Assembly: GCA_964412895.1 (NCBI GenBank)
Contig: CAYPQK010000003.1
Coordinates: 3,790 to 67,789, forward strand
Direction: 5' to 3'
Source of the DNA: CALMRE01 sp964412895
Lineage (GTDB): Bacteria; UBP6; UBA1177; JAKLFG01
DNA: 64,000 nt
Positions 24,218-33,100 of the stretch are shown piece after piece (within the stretch, counting starts at the first letter, position 1; the number at the start of each line of letters is the position of its first letter). The notes below the pieces were generated by a model that saw only the letters and a program-made list of their open reading frames with translations, was not told where the DNA came from and ran no database searches. The position numbers and the translations under genes are program-made.

Positions 24218-25738
24218 ATGATACGGATGATGATGGGGATGTTGCTGTTCTGTGCCGCGACGACGCTCGGAGCGATCGAACGGCCCGGTATCGCGCTCAA
24301 TGAGTTGGAACAGTGGCTCGCGGGGCGCGGGATCACGGTGGTGTCGGTCGCCGAGCCGCAGCCGATGATCGTCAACGGCACCGAGACCGGATACAAGGAG
24401 TTCCGCGGCGTGGTCGGACTCGTGATGACGGTGACACAGGGGGGCGTCGAAGGGCAGGGGGCCTGCACGGCGACCCTCATCGATCCGGAAGTGCTTCTGA
24501 CGGCGGGACACTGTGTCTATCTCAAGGAAGGCTACGAACTGGTGCTCGACGGCCCGGCCGATCCTTCGAAGATCGTGGTGCGCAACGGCGCCAACATGTT
24601 CGCCGGCGAGGTGCTTGCCAACGCGAAGACCATTAAAAAACACGAGACTTGGACCGGCAGCATACAGGGATGGGGCGACAGCACCGACATGGCGGTGATA
24701 CACCTCGACCGCAAGATATACCATCTCGCCCCGTACGGCATCCGCAACAATCCCGCGGAGAACGAAGGCGACAAGGGGATGATCGTCGGTTACGGCATCA
24801 CCGCGACCGACGCATTTGATTCGGGTATCCATCGCAAGGGCGAGGCGACCCTGCTCGACCTGAATCCCTATTGGAGCAAGGAGGTCATCGAGGTGGGCGA
24901 CCCGTCGGGGAGTTGTCAAGGCGATTCGGGCGGCCCGTTCCTGACCACGCAGAACAGCGCCTATGTCGTGTCGGGCATCACCTCATTCGGTGGTGAGACC
25001 TGCTACGCCGACCACGGCGGGTACTATACCTATGTCCTTCCCTATCGCGACTGGATCAATACGCAGGTACAGACCTTTACCGGTCACGGACTCATCGAAA
25101 CGCAGGTCTGCGGCGACGCCGACGATGTCTGCGCTGAAGGTTCGGAGGTCGACTGCGGCACGGTCAGCGAGGAATATGTCCCGGGCGTCATGGCGCCGTG
25201 TCATGACACCTGCTGGGGCTACGATCTGACCGTCTGTCAGGAGAAACCGCCAGTGTGCGGCGACGGCAAGATAAAAGAGCCGGAAGTGTGCGACTCGAAC
25301 ACGATAGACTGCGCCTCGCTCGGTGAATATGTCGGCGGGACGGCGGCGCCGTGCAACGATACCTGCGACGGCTGGGATGCGTCGAATTGCACCGCGACGG
25401 TGTGCGGCGACGGCGTCAAGGAGGGCAACGAATTCTGCGACAGCAATACGACCGACTGCTCGACGCTCGGCAACTACGCCGAGGGGACCGATGCGCCGTG
25501 CAAAGATGATTGCACTTACTTTGACACGACCCCGTGCCAGCCGCCGGTGGCCGATGCCGATACCGCGAAGCCCGATGACACCGTCACCCCCGATGACACG
25601 ACGGTGACTGACGATACCGCGACGGCCGACGAGACGGCGAACGCCGATACCGAAGAGAATCCCGACACCGTCATCGTTCCCGACAACGGTGTGAAGAAGG
25701 CCAGCGGTTCCGACGGTTGCAGCCTGACGGTGATCTGA
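24218..25738 (+). CDS. Secreted trypsin-like serine protease with three Cys-rich modules and GCS tail
   Basis: 506 residues. ATG at 24218 has ggagga upstream and begins a signal peptide. The S1 domain (about 48-290) has a full triad: LTAGHC (His98), DMAVIH (Asp157) and GDSGGP (Ser237). Three Cys-rich modules follow, of the form CGDG.....E.CDSNT.DC..LG.Y..G..APC.DTC.GWD.S.C. An Asp/Thr/Val linker leads to GSDGCSLTVI at the end, matching the neighbouring C25 protease tail. The Cys module also occurs in the lipoproteins at 13067, 13577 and 54924. Extracellular or surface-attached protease. Confidence 0.9.
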   Translation: MIRMMMGMLLFCAATTLGAIERPGIALNELEQWLAGRGITVVSVAEPQPMIVNGTETGYKEFRGVVGLVMTVTQGGVEGQGACTATLIDPEVLLTAGHCVYLKEGYELVLDGPADPSKIVVRNGANMFAGEVLANAKTIKKHETWTGSIQGWGDSTDMAVIHLDRKIYHLAPYGIRNNPAENEGDKGMIVGYGITATDAFDSGIHRKGEATLLDLNPYWSKEVIEVGDPSGSCQGDSGGPFLTTQNSAYVVSGITSFGGETCYADHGGYYTYVLPYRDWINTQVQTFTGHGLIETQVCGDADDVCAEGSEVDCGTVSEEYVPGVMAPCHDTCWGYDLTVCQEKPPVCGDGKIKEPEVCDSNTIDCASLGEYVGGTAAPCNDTCDGWDASNCTATVCGDGVKEGNEFCDSNTTDCSTLGNYAEGTDAPCKDDCTYFDTTPCQPPVADADTAKPDDTVTPDDTTVTDDTATADETANADTEENPDTVIVPDNGVKKASGSDGCSLTVI

Positions 25739-25830
25739 ACCGCGTTTCACAACATTTTTCCTAATACTTGACAAGGCTTGATGATTCGAGCAACATGAAA
25801 TTCTCTATGCTTGTCACGGGGGGTGTGTAA

Positions 25831-26547
25831 ATGCATCGTTTCTTGGTGTTAGATGAAATATCTGTGTCAGAACAGGCAACGCCAGAAAAGCCCACTGTTC
25901 AAAAAGGAAATAAAGGATCATTAAGTATAGCAACTACCTTAACAGCTGGTAAGATAATGGTGAAGACCATTGATGGAACAGAAGTAGCCGTATCTGGCCC
26001 GGGATATGTGACAACAGATGTGGTGAGAGATGCGCTGGAAGATATTCTCTTCTATCGTCGAGAGGTTGCCCGTTTGAGTGATGGCCAAGAGGCGTTTAGA
26101 CCATGTTTTCGTGCCTACAAGGCTTACTTGGCATCATCCATTACGGCAGTGGATGCGACAATGAATAAGCTTGCTTTTTACGCACTTGCCGATAAGAACC
26201 GACAATTTACAGAAGAAGAAAGAAGAATGCTTACTAAAAGAAACTTGCCGATAAAAAAGAAAATATTACGGTGGTTGCGAATAATTTCTGGCGGCAAGTC
26301 GATCTCTAGCAACTCTCAATTATTGAAAGATTTTGTTCAATTGCGCGATGCTAGGAATTCTTTCACTCATGTTAACAGCCCGACATATAAATTCTCTGTA
26401 GAGGAGAGTGCAGAAATATTGAATTTATGTCGTAGTGGAATCGGAAATCTTATAGCTGAGATATATAAATGTCTTGGACGCGAGTGTCCCACTTCAATTA
26501 TTTCGAATGTTTGTGATGCATCGTTAGCTTCTTATGTGCCAAGATAG
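25831..26547 (+). CDS. AT-rich orphan with HEPN-like RX4H motif
   Basis: 238 residues; start ATG after gggggtgtgtaa. The C-terminal half is helical and holds LRDARNSFTHVNSP, in which Arg175-Asn176 and His180 form the R(N)X4H motif of HEPN-domain RNases and toxins. The first 60 residues are beta-rich (GSLSIATTLTAGKIMVKTIDG). The base composition is clearly more A+T-rich than both neighbours, and it has no operon partner, which suggests recent gain. No antitoxin candidate is adjacent. A non-catalytic HEPN-fold protein is equally possible. Confidence 0.6.
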   Translation: MHRFLVLDEISVSEQATPEKPTVQKGNKGSLSIATTLTAGKIMVKTIDGTEVAVSGPGYVTTDVVRDALEDILFYRREVARLSDGQEAFRPCFRAYKAYLASSITAVDATMNKLAFYALADKNRQFTEEERRMLTKRNLPIKKKILRWLRIISGGKSISSNSQLLKDFVQLRDARNSFTHVNSPTYKFSVEESAEILNLCRSGIGNLIAEIYKCLGRECPTSIISNVCDASLASYVPR

Positions 26548-26555
26548 AATCGAGG

Positions 26556-26954
26556 TCACCCCTGCCAAGGCATCTTGAAGCAGGGTTCATCGAAGAGTGA
26601 ATAGTCGGCCTTGCCGTTGACGACGAGCGTCTTGACGAGCGCCGCATCCGTCAGCAGTTCCTTCGCCGCGTTCAGCGTCGCGCCGGTCCGCGACCGGTCA
26701 TCGACGATGAGAACGCGCCTGCCGCGATAAGGGAACGATATCGGCCGCAGGAGTGCCGGGCATTCGCGGCACGGCCGGTGCGTCTCGTCGCGGAAGTTCA
26801 TCCAGATCGTCGCGAGGTCGCAGCCGAGCCGGTCGGCGACGAGCGCCCCCGGAACTAAGCCGCCGCGGGCGACCGCCACCACGAGGTCGAACTGCTCCGG
26901 TATCTCGATCAGCCGCAGACGCTCCAGAATGAGGTCGAAGGGTTTGGTTTCCAT
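26556..26954 (-). CDS. Phosphoribosyltransferase-family protein
   Basis: 132 residues. Type I phosphoribosyltransferase features: LVVAVARGGLVPGALVADRL near residue 25-44 and the PRPP loop VLIVDDRSRTGATL near residue 80. It may act in purine salvage (xanthine/hypoxanthine type), but the substrate-specific C-terminal part is short and does not settle this. Its ATG overlaps the stop of the upstream DUF362 gene by one base (TAATG), so the two are translationally coupled. Confidence 0.8.
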   Translation of the reverse strand: METKPFDLILERLRLIEIPEQFDLVVAVARGGLVPGALVADRLGCDLATIWMNFRDETHRPCRECPALLRPISFPYRGRRVLIVDDRSRTGATLNAAKELLTDAALVKTLVVNGKADYSLFDEPCFKMPWQG

Positions 26955-28048
26955 TATTTCTTATCGAGGTCTATGAGTTCGTAGCGGGTCGTGCCGAGCC
27001 CGATCTTCTCGCCGTATTCCAACTGCGGTTTTCCCGAGACGCCCGAGTGTTTGGCGAAGGCATCCTTGGTGTGGGTCGCCTCGTTGACGAGGGCGAGCGA
27101 TGCGGCGTCGATGGCGAGCATGTCGGTCGATACGAGTATGCCGATGTCCTTTGTAAAGGGCTTGGCCGCCCCCTTCATGCAGTCGCAGTCGGGCGAGATG
27201 TCGGCGAGCACATTGATGTAGACCATATGCTTGTTGTCTTTGATGATCTTGGCGTATTCGACCAGTTTCTCCATGAAGGCCGGGGTGTCGGTCGAACCCC
27301 ACGGGACGCCGTAAACGCGGGTCGGGCAGACGCCGATGCACTTCGCGCAACCGATGCATTTTTCGGGATCTATCACCACCTTAGGCTCTATCGTGATCGC
27401 CTTGGCGACGCACTGCGGGACGCAGAGGCCGCACTTGGTGCACTTCTTGGTGTTGACGGTCGGAATGGTCGAGGCGTGCATCGCCATTTTTCCCGCGACG
27501 GCGCCCAGCCCCATCGCGACATTCTTTATCGCGCCGCCGAAACCGGCACCCATGTGTCCCTTGAAATGCGACAGGACGACGATGGTGTCGTAGTTCACCA
27601 TGTGTGAGCCGACGATCGCCTTCTTGATGTGCTTGAGCCCCTTGGCGGGGTACTCTATGGTGCTCTCGCTGTCGAGTATGTCGATGGGGGCGAAGGTGAA
27701 GCCATGCTCCTTGGCCAGCGCGATGTGGCTTTCGGTGTAGCGCCGTTTGCCGGGGTAGAGGACATTAGTCTCGACAAAGTTCGGTTTCAGCGACGCGACC
27801 AGCTCCTTCATGAAGGGCGGCTTGATGTAGTAGGCGTTGCCGTCCTCGCCGAAGTGGACCTTGAGGCCGATCCGTTTTCCGGTGACGGCGGGGCGTATCT
27901 TTTCGAAGGCCTTCATCAGGCCCGCCGGGGAGAGGTCGCGGGTGAAGTAGACCTTGACCGGCGCGGCGGCCGGCGCTTTATCGCTCGCGGGCATGGTGCC
28001 TCCGGTGATCAGTACGCACAACAGCGCTGTGAGGAAACGGATGCTCAT
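26954..28048 (-). CDS. DUF362-family protein with two [4Fe-4S] ferredoxin motifs
   Basis: 364 residues. An N-terminal hydrophobic segment (MSIRFLTALLCVLITGG) looks like a signal peptide, though no good ribosome site precedes the ATG at 28048. The DUF362 part carries GLKVHFGEDGNAYYIKP and LSHFKGHMGAGFGGAIKN; between them and the end are two complete ferredoxin motifs, CTKCGLCVPQC and CIGCAKCIGVC. The family is a widespread iron-sulfur protein of unknown activity. Coupled to the phosphoribosyltransferase gene. Confidence 0.85.
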   Translation of the reverse strand: MSIRFLTALLCVLITGGTMPASDKAPAAAPVKVYFTRDLSPAGLMKAFEKIRPAVTGKRIGLKVHFGEDGNAYYIKPPFMKELVASLKPNFVETNVLYPGKRRYTESHIALAKEHGFTFAPIDILDSESTIEYPAKGLKHIKKAIVGSHMVNYDTIVVLSHFKGHMGAGFGGAIKNVAMGLGAVAGKMAMHASTIPTVNTKKCTKCGLCVPQCVAKAITIEPKVVIDPEKCIGCAKCIGVCPTRVYGVPWGSTDTPAFMEKLVEYAKIIKDNKHMVYINVLADISPDCDCMKGAAKPFTKDIGILVSTDMLAIDAASLALVNEATHTKDAFAKHSGVSGKPQLEYGEKIGLGTTRYELIDLDKK

Positions 28049-28092
28049 GGGAAGGAGTGTAGCGGGAAAGGGGAGCAGAGGCAAATTTTCAG

Positions 28093-28171
28093 ACCCTCAC
28101 CTCAATCCTCTTCCTCTACAGGGCGAGGAGGTCACCTTCTCCCTGTGGAGGGAGAAGGGCGGGATGAGGGT
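28093..28171. repeat. Imperfect palindromic dispersed-type element
   Basis: Arms of about 31 bases run from ACCCTCACCTCAATCC to ACAGGG and, inverted, from CCCTGTGGAGGG to GGGATGAGGGT. This is the widespread ACCCTCACCCC...CTCCCTG..AGGGAGA palindromic repeat family found between genes in many bacteria. It extends past the end of the YkgJ-like gene and supplies its last codons. Confidence 0.65.
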
Positions 28172-28599
28172 GTTGCGTCGACCATTTTATTCAACCGCCG
28201 TTTCGCCCATTCTTTGCCGCGTTCGTCGGCGAGATAGCCGAGCAGTTCCTCGGCGCTGTGGAAGATGCGGCCCGAGAAGTCGCGCAGATCGGGGCCGTGG
28301 CATTCATCCTTGGTCACCTGCGGGTAGTCGCCGCAGATGAAGGGACGGTCGGCGTAGATACGACAGTGCCCGTCGTCGGCCAGCATCCGGCAGCGACCCG
28401 ACACCATGAGCGACCAGAGGCGGCCCTCTTTGAGCAGTTTGGTATGCGGGTTGAAGAGGTACCAGAGCAGTTCCTCGAAACTCTGCTCACTGCGGGGTTC
28501 GCCCGGCAGATCGACGATGATGTAGCGACAGCAGGCGCTCCCGCAGGAGATGCAGTCGGCGGTGGTGACGGGGGCGGGCGTTTTATTCTTCTTCGGCAC
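28132..28599 (-). CDS. YkgJ/UPF0153-family CxxCxxxCC protein
   Basis: 155 residues. Motifs are CISCGSACCRY near residue 20 and CRMLADDGHCRIYADRPFICGDYP further on, the signature of the YkgJ family of Fe-S or zinc-binding proteins. GTG at 28599 is chosen, with a cgaggt site upstream; the open frame continues upstream through the slyD promoter and cannot be coding. The last 14 residues (ATPSSRPSPSTGRR) are encoded by the palindromic repeat element, so the natural C-terminus was probably replaced by its insertion. Confidence 0.8.
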   Translation of the reverse strand: MPKKNKTPAPVTTADCISCGSACCRYIIVDLPGEPRSEQSFEELLWYLFNPHTKLLKEGRLWSLMVSGRCRMLADDGHCRIYADRPFICGDYPQVTKDECHGPDLRDFSGRIFHSAEELLGYLADERGKEWAKRRLNKMVDATPSSRPSPSTGRR

Positions 28600-28672
28600 G
28601 GCGACCTCGCATTCAAAACCGGGCCGATTATAGGTGGGACGCGGCCAAAAGCAAGGCCGGGGAAAATAATTG

Positions 28673-28700
28673 TTGCAATTCGGCCGGTGCCGGTTAGGAT
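28673..28700 (+). promoter_or_regulatory. Possible slyD promoter
   Basis: TTGCAA, 16-base spacer, TAGGAT; 37 bases before the ATG at 28738. Confidence 0.4.
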
Positions 28701-28737
28701 ACCCTGCTTTTATTTTCTTGGTTGTAAGGAGACGATC

Positions 28738-29247
28738 ATGGCGAAGGTAGTGAAGGGCGATGTCGTAAAAGTGCATTATACCGGCAAGTTCGAGAGCGGC
28801 GAGATATTCGACTCATCGCGCGAACGGGCAGAGCCGTTCATCTTCAAGACGGGCGAAGAAATGGTCATCCCCGGCTTTGACGCGGCGCTCATCGATATGG
28901 CGGTCGGCGACAAGAAGACCGTCACCATACCGGCGACCGATGGCTACGGCGACTATCTTGAAGAGTTCGTTCTCAAGGTCCCGCGCGCCCAGTTCCCGAA
29001 GGATGCCGAGCTCGAGGTCGGGATGCAGTTCGATCTGCACGACGGTCAGGGCCGCGCCCTCCCGGCGGTGGTGTCGGAGATATCGGGCGACGAGATCACG
29101 CTCGATGCCAACCATCCGCTCGCGGGCGAAACGCTCGTTTTCGAGATAGAGCTTCTTGAGATCGGTTGCGAGATGCCGAAGCACGAACACTGTCACGACG
29201 GTTCCTGCGGCGATAGTTCCTGCGGCAGCGGCGGTTGCTGCGGCTAG
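28738..29247 (+). CDS. slyD: FKBP-type peptidyl-prolyl isomerase SlyD
   Basis: 169 residues. The FKBP domain begins VVKVHYTGKFESGEIFDSS and contains MVIPGFDAALIDMAVGDKKT; the inserted chaperone flap (VPRAQFPKDAELEVGMQF) marks it as SlyD type. The end is a His/Cys-rich metal-binding tail (CEMPKHEHCHDGSCGDSSC). SlyD is a cytosolic folding helper and nickel-binding protein. ATG at 28738 has aaggaga upstream. Its TAG stop shares a CTAG with the stop of the convergent methyltransferase gene. Confidence 0.93.
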   Translation: MAKVVKGDVVKVHYTGKFESGEIFDSSRERAEPFIFKTGEEMVIPGFDAALIDMAVGDKKTVTIPATDGYGDYLEEFVLKVPRAQFPKDAELEVGMQFDLHDGQGRALPAVVSEISGDEITLDANHPLAGETLVFEIELLEIGCEMPKHEHCHDGSCGDSSCGSGGCCG

Positions 29248-30119
29248 AACAGTATCCGCATCGTCAGTCCCGCCGGGAGCGCCGCTCCCGACTCACCCGG
29301 AATATGCAGCGACAGACTTTCCAGTGACCGTACCGCGCCGAAGGTCCGTTTAAGTTCACTGCGAATGTCGGCCGCCTTGAGTGTCGCGTCGTGGCACGAG
29401 AACAGCAGGAACAGTGGCCGTTCCGACAGGAGCGCCTTCGCCGTCCGCAACAGGTCGGGCAGGTCGTCGGCCAGCTTCCACCGTTTGCCGTCGGGCCCGC
29501 GGCCGAAGGCGGGCGGGTCGATGACGATGCCGTCGTAGTGACGGTTCCGTTTCACCTCGCGCCGCAGGAAGGTCATCACATCGTCGACTATCCAGCGGAC
29601 CGGCGCGTCGATCTTTCCGTTGAGTTCGGCATTGCGACGGGCCGCGGCCACCGCGCTCTTCGCGCCGTCCAGATGACAGAGTGACAGCGGGTGCGGGGTG
29701 GGGGCGGCGATCATTGCCAGCGTTGATCCGCCGGTGTAGCCGAAGGCGTTGATCAGCGTCAGTTCGCGGTCGGCCATCGCCACCACATCGCGCAGCCAGC
29801 GCCAGTTGGCAAGCTGTTCGGGGAAGATCCCCACCTGTCCCTGCGGTGAGAGCGCCAGTTCGAACCGGACATCATCCACCGTCACCAGCCACGGTTCCTC
29901 GATATGGTGGAACCGTTTCCAAGTGCCGCCCGTCTCGTCGCGGGTAAAGCGGGCGAAAGCCTCCGGCCACAGGGCGGGGGCCAGTTGCGGGCCGACCGAC
30001 TGCGGGGCGGGCCGGTCGAGTATGATGCCGCCGAACGATTCGAGCCTGCGGCCGTCGCCGTGATCGAGCAGGCGATAGCGCTCAAGGTCGGGTGTACTGT
30101 TGTTCGGTGTGGTCGTCAT
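29244..30119 (-). CDS. Class I SAM-dependent methyltransferase (RlmI/RlmK-like)
   Basis: 291 residues. The SAM-binding segment is LTLINAFGYTGGSTLAM, followed by CHLDGAKSAVAAARRN and the catalytic-type motif VIDPPAFGRG. This matches the Rossmann domain of RlmI/RlmK 23S rRNA cytosine-5 or guanine methyltransferases, but no N-terminal PUA domain is present, so the substrate is uncertain. The gene has its own promoter overlapping the end of the uvrA-like gene. Confidence 0.8.
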   Translation of the reverse strand: MTTTPNNSTPDLERYRLLDHGDGRRLESFGGIILDRPAPQSVGPQLAPALWPEAFARFTRDETGGTWKRFHHIEEPWLVTVDDVRFELALSPQGQVGIFPEQLANWRWLRDVVAMADRELTLINAFGYTGGSTLAMIAAPTPHPLSLCHLDGAKSAVAAARRNAELNGKIDAPVRWIVDDVMTFLRREVKRNRHYDGIVIDPPAFGRGPDGKRWKLADDLPDLLRTAKALLSERPLFLLFSCHDATLKAADIRSELKRTFGAVRSLESLSLHIPGESGAALPAGLTMRILF

Positions 30120-30148
30120 TTCTCTGTGCCGCCGTTACGGATTGGTTG

Positions 30149-30177
30149 AGTATATCTGAGAAGAGGGGAGAGGTCAA
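30149..30177 (-). promoter_or_regulatory. Sigma-70-like promoter of the methyltransferase gene
   Basis: Minus strand TTGACC, 17-base spacer, TATACT; it overlaps the stop codon of the uvrA-like gene by a few bases. Confidence 0.6.
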
Positions 30178-33100
30178 GATTGTGGGATCAGCGGCCCGTT
30201 CCATTCCCGGAGCGCTTTCCCGGTGGCAGAAGCGGTGTGGTGCATCAGTTCCCACGGCGTACCGGTAAAAAGGAGCCGGCCGCCCTCGGGGCCGCCCCCC
30301 GGGCCGAGGTCGATCACCGTGTCGGCCGCCGCGATGAGCGGTTCGCTGTGGGTCGCCATGAGAATGGTCGAACCGTGCCGCGCGATGTCGGCGAAAAGCG
30401 CCGAAAGCTCCGCGATATCGGCCGGATGGAGTCCCGCTTCCGGCTCGTCGAGGAGATAGAGCACCTGCTCCTTTCCCTTTCCGGCGATGAGCCGCGCCGC
30501 GAGATGGAGCCGCTGGAGTTCGCCCGCCGAACAGTGGTCGGTCGCCTGTCCCATGGTGAGATAGCCGAGCCCCGCCTTTTCGAGGAGGACCAGCCCGTGC
30601 ACCATCACCTTATCGTCTTTGAAGAGTGCCGCGCCGTCGCGTACCGTCAGTGCGTGGATATCGGCGATATTCTTTCCGTGCAGGCGGACGGTCAATACTT
30701 CAGGGTTGAAGCGCGTGCCGTTGCAGGCGGGGCAGGGCGCTTCGACATCGGGGAGGAAGTCGAGCGCCACCGTTTCGCGGCCGGTCCCTTTGCAGGTCTC
30801 GCACCGTCCCGCCGCGGTGAGAAAACTGAAATGGCTCTTGGTGAAGCTGCGTTCCTTCGCCTCGGCGGTCGCGGCGAAAAGGGTGCGGAGCCGGTCGGCA
30901 AGTCCCGTGGCGGTGAGCAGGGTACTCATGACCGACGCGGTGTGGCGCATCCGTTCAAGCGAGAGGATATCGCCGAACCGGTCGAGTCCCGCGATGGCAG
31001 TGCAGCCTTCCGGACGGCTCGCCGCCGCACTTGCGGCGATGACCGCGAACAGAAACGACGATTTGCCGCTCCCTGACACGCCGGTCAGCGCGACGACCGC
31101 CGGGACCGGGATATCGAGCGAGATATATTTCAGATTATGGGCGTCTGCTTTTTCGATGCGGATGACCGTCGCCGGTGCGCTACTCTTTTTCTCCGGCACC
31201 GTGCCGTGCAGGTGATCGCCGGTGAGCGTTACCCCGGGGCGGAGCAGTTCATCGGGCGTTCCGACGGCCGTGATGCGACCGCCTTCAGAACCGGCGCCGG
31301 GGCCCAGTTCAACCATCTGGTCGGCCATCCGCATGAGTTGCGGCGCATGGTCGACGGTGATGAGGGTGTTCCCCGCGGCGGGGACCTCGCGGAGCAGTTT
31401 TCCCAGTTCGGTGCGGTCGGCGGGATGGAGGCCGCGTCCCGGCTCGTCTATCACATAACAGACGCCGGTAAGGCCGTTGAAGAGAATCGCCGCGATGCCG
31501 AGCCGTCGGTATTCGCCGCCCGAAAGCGACATCGTCTTGCGGTCGGGCGACAGGTAGCCGAGCCCGACCCGGATAAGCGCTTCGAGTCGGGGGATGAGGG
31601 CCTCGACGATCGTCCGTTCCTCCGGCTTCATGGCTGAAATTCCGCTCAGGAATGTGAGCGCGGCGGCGGCGGGAAGCGCCGAGAGTTTGTCTATCGTCGT
31701 GCCGAATACCGTGACCGACCGGGCCACGCCGTTGAGTCCGCTTGCCGTGCAGGCGGCGCAGGGGATGTCGCTCATCACCATCTCAATCGTTTTGCCGCGG
31801 GTGTTGTCGTGACGCAGCAGGTACTCTTCCTCGACGAGCGGCAGAAGTCCTTTCCAGACGCTCGTGAACCGATGCGCCCCGTCGCGGGCGCCCCGCTTGA
31901 AATGCCAGTCGACCGCATATTCGGTGTCGCCGGTGCCATTGAGTATCAGGTCGCGCGCCGCGTCGGAGAGGGCGTTGTAGGGCAGTGTCAGGTCGATGCC
32001 GTGAACCGCGCACATCGCCTGAAGCATCGCGATGGTCTTGCCGTGTTCTTCGCCGTAGGAACGGCCGGTCGGCGTCCCGTCGAGCGCTCCGGCGATGAGC
32101 GGCCGGTCGGGATGCGATATCAGTTTCAGGGGATCGGTCTTGCGCAGGAAGCCGAGTCCGCGGCATTCGGGGCAGGCGCCCTCTTCGTGGTTCGGCGAGA
32201 ACTGGGCGGCGCGCCAGCCCGTTCCGGCGCTGCGGGCGAAGAGGAGCCGGTAGTGATCCTGAATATCGGTCACGGTGCCGACGGTCGAGCGCGGGTGACC
32301 CCGGTCGGTGTCCTGCGCCCCGATCCCGACGGCGGGCAGGAGGCCGCTCCATGAACCGGCCTCCGCCCCGCCCGGCGTATCGAGGCGGCTGCGCAGATAG
32401 CTCGGGAAGGTCTCCAGATAACTATTGCGGCCGATGGCGTAGAGGGTGTCGAAAACGAGCGACGATTTGCCGCTTCCCGATCGGCCGGTCACCATCGTCC
32501 AGCGGTTCTCGGGGAACGAAACGGTGACATTTTTAAGATTGTTGGTGGTGACAGCGTTCAGCGTGAGCGGCGTCCCGCCGTCGCCGGAGGCTATGGCGGG
32601 CAAGCCGCCGGAGGCTATGGCGGGCAAGCCGACGAACGGCTCTCCACCGGCGCAGAAGGTGCGCAGCGCGGCGGCGGTGAGACTTTCGGAGTTGTTCAGT
32701 ACCGCGGCGGGCGTTCCGGTCGCGACAATCTTCCCGCCGTTGTGGCCGCTTCCCGGCCCCATGTCGATAAGGTGATCGGCGGCGTGGATGAGCCGCAGAT
32801 CGTGGGTCACCGCGACGACGGTGTTGCCGCGCCGCACCAGATCGTTCAGCGCTTTGGCGAGGAGCGCGGTGTCGGCTGGATGGAGTCCGACGGTCGGTTC
32901 GTCGAAGATGTAAAGGTCGTTGCCTCCCTCTTTCTTCCCGAGAGCGGCGGCCAGTTTCAGCCGCTGCGCCTCGCCGCCCGAGAGGGTGGTGGCGGGCTGA
33001 CCGAGGGTGATATAGCCGAGTCCGAGTGAGCACAAAATATCGAGGAACCGTGCCAGTGCTTGCCCGCCGGAGCCTGTGGCGGCGGCGTGGTCGTCGGCGA

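Noticed and set aside
22615..25738. Complete MYXO-CTERM or PEP-CTERM sorting signals on the proteases
   Set aside because: The tails stop right after the GCS core; there is no membrane helix or Arg cluster.
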